This document shows, piece after piece, positions 5,868 through 8,018 of a stretch of DNA of 8,018 nt; positions within the stretch are counted from its first letter, which is position 1; each line of letters starts with the position of its first letter. The stretch is taken from positions 1 to 8,018 of the forward strand of contig CANRFD010000062.1 in NCBI GenBank assembly GCA_947629845.1, read 5' to 3'. This DNA is from an uncultured Clostridia bacterium (lineage in GTDB: Bacteria; Bacillota; Clostridia; Christensenellales; Borkfalkiaceae). The notes under the pieces are model-generated. The model saw only the letters and a list, made by a program, of their open reading frames with translations. It made no database searches and was not told where the DNA came from. Both the position numbers and the translations under genes were made by a program.

Positions 5868-7592
5868 ATGCAGGAAACGAGAATGGAGTATCCGCGCCCG
5901 CAGCTTCGGCGGGACGACTGGTTCGCCCTGAACGGGGAGTGGGAATTTGCGTTCGACGACGGGGACGGCGCGGCGAAGTACGAGGGGGGACGGGCGGCGT
6001 TCCCCATGCGCATCCGGGTGCCGTTCAGCTATCAGTACGAGGCGAGCGGCATCGGCGACAGGTCGCACCACGGCACGGTTTGGTACCGCCGCACCTTCCC
6101 CGACCGCGCACGCGGCAGGCGGACGCTCCTCTGCTTCAACGCCGCCGACTACGAGACGGACGTGTGGATCAACGGCAGGCATGCGGCGCACCACGCCGGC
6201 GGGTTTACGCCCTTTACGGCGGACATCACGCCCTATGTGCGGCGGGGGGAGAATACGATCGTCGTGCGGTGCCGCGACCCGCTCGATCCCGCCATTCCGC
6301 GCGGCAAGCAGAGCTGGACGGGGGAGCCCTTCGGCTGCTGGTATGTGCCGAACACCGGCATATGGCAGAGCGTCTGGCTGGAGTACTGCGCGGGGGACGG
6401 CCTTGCGCGGATGAAACTCATGACGGACGTGGACGCCTTTGCGCTCTCCGTGGAGCTCGAAACGATGTACGGCAGGGCGGACAGGGCGGAGCTCATCGTG
6501 TCGTTTTGCGGAAAAACGGCAAAACGCTGTGAGTTTTCGCTGGATCCAAGCGTGACGCGGCACACGCTGCGCCTCTCGGACGGCGCCCCCGCGTCGCCCG
6601 AATTTTTGTGGACGCCGGAGCATCCCGCCCTCTTCGGGCTGGACATCGTCCTCTACGAAGGGGGGAAGGAGAGCGACCGCGTGCACACCCGTTTCGGCAT
6701 GCGGAAGATAGAAATCGACGGACGGGGTCGGATTTTGCTCAACGGAGCGCCCCTGTACCAGCGGCTGGTGCTCGATCAGGGCTATTGGCCGGAGAGTGGG
6801 CTGACGCCGCCGCGGGCGGAGGCGTTGAAGGAGGACATCGCGCTCGCCAAGCGCATGGGGTTCAACGGCGCGCGCAAGCATCAGAAATTGGAGGATCCCT
6901 ATTACTATTATTATGCGGAGGAGCTCGGCTTTCTCGTGTGGTGCGAGATGCCGTCGGCGTATGCGTTTTGCAGCGGCGAGATGGGGCGGATCGCCGAACA
7001 GTGGCGGGAGATCGTCGTCGCCGCCCGCAATTTTACGAGCGTTATTTGCTACGTTCCGCTCAACGAGAGCTGGGGGGTGAGCGGCCTGCGCTTGGACGCC
7101 GACTGCCAGAATTTTGCGCGTTCGCTGTACTATGCGACCAAGGCGTTGGACGGGACGCGGCTTGTTTCCACCAACGACGGATGGGAAAATCCGACCGAGA
7201 CGGACATCGTCTCCATCCACGATTATGCGGAGACGGGGTGCGGTTTCGCGCAAAAATACCGCGATATCGCCACGGCGGACAACGGCGAGCGGAAGATCGT
7301 TGCCGACGGGAACGAGTACCGCGGCCAGCCCGTTCTTTTCACCGAATGGGGCGGCATCGCCATGGACGGGGAGACGGGCGGCGGAAATTGGGGCTACAAC
7401 AGCGGCGCCGCCGACGCCGAGGAGTTCTATTCGCGGTACGAAAATCTCGTGAAAGGCATCGCGGCGTGCGATCTTCAGGGATATTGCTATACGCAGCTCA
7501 CCGACGTACAGCAGGAGGTGAACGGGCTGCTCCGCGCCGACCGCACGCCCAAATTCGACATGGAGCGGCTGCGCAAGCTCAATTCCAAATAG
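5868..7592 (+). CDS. GH2 family glycosidase (beta-galactosidase/beta-glucuronidase-like), cytoplasmic
   Basis: A 574-residue retaining beta-glycosidase of family GH2. The jelly-roll sugar-binding domain spans about 8-175 (LNGEWEFAFDD, TVWYRRTF, GGFTPFTADITPYV, PNTGIWQSVWLE), an immunoglobulin-like domain about 178-282, and the catalytic barrel 283-574. The acid/base is E400 in PLNESWG and the nucleophile E493 in FTEWGG. RKHQKLEDPYYYYYAEELGFLVWCEMPS (337-363) and YTQLTDVQQEVNGLL (541-555) mark a common GH2 subgroup annotated variously as beta-galactosidase or beta-glucuronidase. The NxK carboxylate-recognition motif of true beta-glucuronidases is not seen, so glucuronidase is unlikely. It has no signal peptide, so it is intracellular. 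AGGAGGAG sits five bases before ATG 5868; an in-frame ATG 15 bases later has no comparable site. It follows the repressor by 22 bases and is the last gene of the operon. Confidence 0.92.
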   Translation: MQETRMEYPRPQLRRDDWFALNGEWEFAFDDGDGAAKYEGGRAAFPMRIRVPFSYQYEASGIGDRSHHGTVWYRRTFPDRARGRRTLLCFNAADYETDVWINGRHAAHHAGGFTPFTADITPYVRRGENTIVVRCRDPLDPAIPRGKQSWTGEPFGCWYVPNTGIWQSVWLEYCAGDGLARMKLMTDVDAFALSVELETMYGRADRAELIVSFCGKTAKRCEFSLDPSVTRHTLRLSDGAPASPEFLWTPEHPALFGLDIVLYEGGKESDRVHTRFGMRKIEIDGRGRILLNGAPLYQRLVLDQGYWPESGLTPPRAEALKEDIALAKRMGFNGARKHQKLEDPYYYYYAEELGFLVWCEMPSAYAFCSGEMGRIAEQWREIVVAARNFTSVICYVPLNESWGVSGLRLDADCQNFARSLYYATKALDGTRLVSTNDGWENPTETDIVSIHDYAETGCGFAQKYRDIATADNGERKIVADGNEYRGQPVLFTEWGGIAMDGETGGGNWGYNSGAADAEEFYSRYENLVKGIAACDLQGYCYTQLTDVQQEVNGLLRADRTPKFDMERLRKLNSK

Positions 7593-7597
7593 AGGAA

Positions 7598-7631
7598 ATT
7601 TTGCCTTCCCCCGTTTGAAAGTCTGCAAAAT
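7598..7631. repeat. Inverted repeat between the GH2 and Hsp20 genes
   Basis: ATTTTGC (7598-7604) and GCAAAAT (7625-7631) are exact inverted copies 20 bases apart, starting 5 bases after the GH2 stop and overlapping the candidate Hsp20 promoter. The long loop and AT-rich arms make a poor terminator; a regulator site is possible but unproven. It may be chance. Confidence 0.3.
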
Positions 7632-7641
7632 GCGGTATACA
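7613..7641 (+). promoter_or_regulatory. Candidate promoter of the Hsp20 gene (stress-type or vegetative)
   Basis: Two readings overlap. As a general-stress (sigma-B-like) promoter, GTTTGA (7613-7618) and CGGTAT (7633-7638) are 14 bases apart, each one mismatch from GTTTAA and GGGTAT. As a vegetative promoter, TTGAAA (7615-7620) and TATACA (7636-7641) are 15 bases apart, shorter than ideal. No CIRCE element or clear CtsR heptamer pair is visible between 7593 and 7714. Confidence 0.4.
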
Positions 7642-7658
7642 TAAGATGAACAAAGGAA

Positions 7659-7678
7659 GCGGCAGCGAACGGAGCCGC
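7659..7678 (+). other. Leader hairpin upstream of the Hsp20 gene
   Basis: GCGGC (7659-7663) pairs with GCCGC (7674-7678) around a 10-base loop in the probable 5' leader. It is followed by CCTCCCGAGG, whose CTCC could also pair with GGAG of the ribosome binding site (7701-7706 AAGGAG). There is no T run, so a terminator role for the GH2 operon is unlikely. Confidence 0.35.
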
Positions 7679-7714
7679 AGCCTCCCGAGGAAAAATCAAA
7701 AAGGAGAAAGTACC

Positions 7715-8018
7715 ATGAAACATGAATTGCAGACAAGAAACAACAACTACGACCTGTTCGATGTGTTCGATGACTTCTTCAAGCCGATGTTCTTCGAGGA
7801 AACCAAAGAATTGAGAACGGATATCAAGGAGACGGAGACCGCCTACGAGCTTGATTTGGAACTGCCCGGCTACGCCAAGGACGAGATCAAGGTGTCGCTG
7901 GATAACGGGTATCTTACCGTCAGCGCGGAGAAGCACCAAAAAGAGGAGGAGGGAAAAAAGTACCTCCGCCGCGAGATCCGCGAGAGCACTTCGAGAAGTT
8001 ACTACGTGGGCACGGAGC
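7715..8018 (+). CDS. Small heat shock protein, Hsp20/alpha-crystallin family (3' end outside window)
   Basis: The first 101 codons of an Hsp20-family chaperone, which holds unfolding cytoplasmic proteins in oligomers without ATP. The N-terminal arm MKHELQTRNNNYDLFDVFDDFF (1-22) is the Phe/Asp-rich segment typical of clostridial Hsp18. The alpha-crystallin domain starts near residue 34 (LRTDIKETETAYELDLELPGYAKDEI), with the strand pair VSLDNGYLTVSAEK (60-73) and the dimerisation-loop region KKYLRREIRESTSRSYYVG (81-99). The conserved late strand with its GVL motif and the C-terminal IxI tail lie beyond the edge; family members have about 140-150 residues. AAAAAGGAG lies before the ATG with normal spacing. 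It is separated from the GH2 gene by 122 bases with its own promoter-like signals, so it is probably a separate unit regulated by stress. Confidence 0.95.
   Translation, partial: MKHELQTRNNNYDLFDVFDDFFKPMFFEETKELRTDIKETETAYELDLELPGYAKDEIKVSLDNGYLTVSAEKHQKEEEGKKYLRREIRESTSRSYYVGTE

Noticed and set aside
7593..7714. CIRCE (HrcA) or CtsR operator before the Hsp20 gene
   Set aside because: I looked for the TTAGCACTC/GAGTGCTAA arms and for paired GGTCAAA-type heptamers and found neither.
4724..7736. Very long minus-strand open frames opposite the LacI and GH2 genes
   Set aside because: They are antisense shadows: low-complexity Arg/Pro/His-rich translations, no ribosome sites, and full overlap with genes that have intact family motifs.
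1..8018. CRISPR array, tRNA, rRNA, insertion sequence or attachment site
   Set aside because: No regularly spaced direct repeats, no tRNA-like cloverleaf, no transposase or integrase motifs and no long terminal inverted repeats were seen. The border of the low-GC block near 2480-2612 holds only the two terminators.

Overview
The window reads as bacterial chromosome from a GC-rich, Gram-positive-type anaerobe, most likely an uncultured gut member of the Clostridia. This rests on purine-rich Shine-Dalgarno sites before nearly every gene, tight ATGA gene overlaps, consensus -35/-10 promoters, a LacI-controlled glycosidase operon and an Hsp18-type small heat shock protein. The taxonomic call is an inference; there is no marker gene.

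Left block (1 to about 2518, + strand). Four tightly packed genes end at a clear intrinsic terminator: a 5'-truncated unrecognised protein, a TIGR00725/LOG-like Rossmann (SLOG) protein, a short UDP-glucose/GDP-mannose dehydrogenase family protein that lacks the usual C-terminal domain, and an aminoglycoside-phosphotransferase-like kinase. By eye this block is clearly less GC-rich than the rest of the window and looks like an accessory, possibly acquired, cassette. Its job is unknown. It is the part most likely to hold something undescribed: a putative nucleotide-binding protein, a sugar-nucleotide-type oxidoreductase and a kinase made from one transcript.

Middle (2520 to 3562). A short-chain dehydrogenase/reductase lies on the minus strand with its own promoter and terminator. 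It is divergent from the glycosidase operon. The intergenic region holds two face-to-face extended -10 promoters, a perfect TTAACGTTAA dyad over the expected start of the rightward transcript, and a GC-rich hairpin just before the ribosome binding site.

Right block (3563 to 7592, + strand). This is a four-gene sugar-utilisation operon: a cytoplasmic GH27 glycosidase, a 62-residue zinc-ribbon-like protein overlapping its stop codon, a LacI-family repressor and a cytoplasmic GH2 glycosidase. The likely scheme is that the LacI protein binds the dyad and represses the operon until its sugar is present, and that the two enzymes remove alpha- and beta-linked residues from an imported oligosaccharide. 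GH27 has Ser where alpha-galactosidases usually have a selectivity Glu, so alpha-GalNAc is a real alternative substrate. No transporter is encoded here.

Right edge (7593 to 8018). A 122-base intergenic region with a possible stress-type promoter and a leader hairpin precedes an Hsp20 gene that runs off the window.
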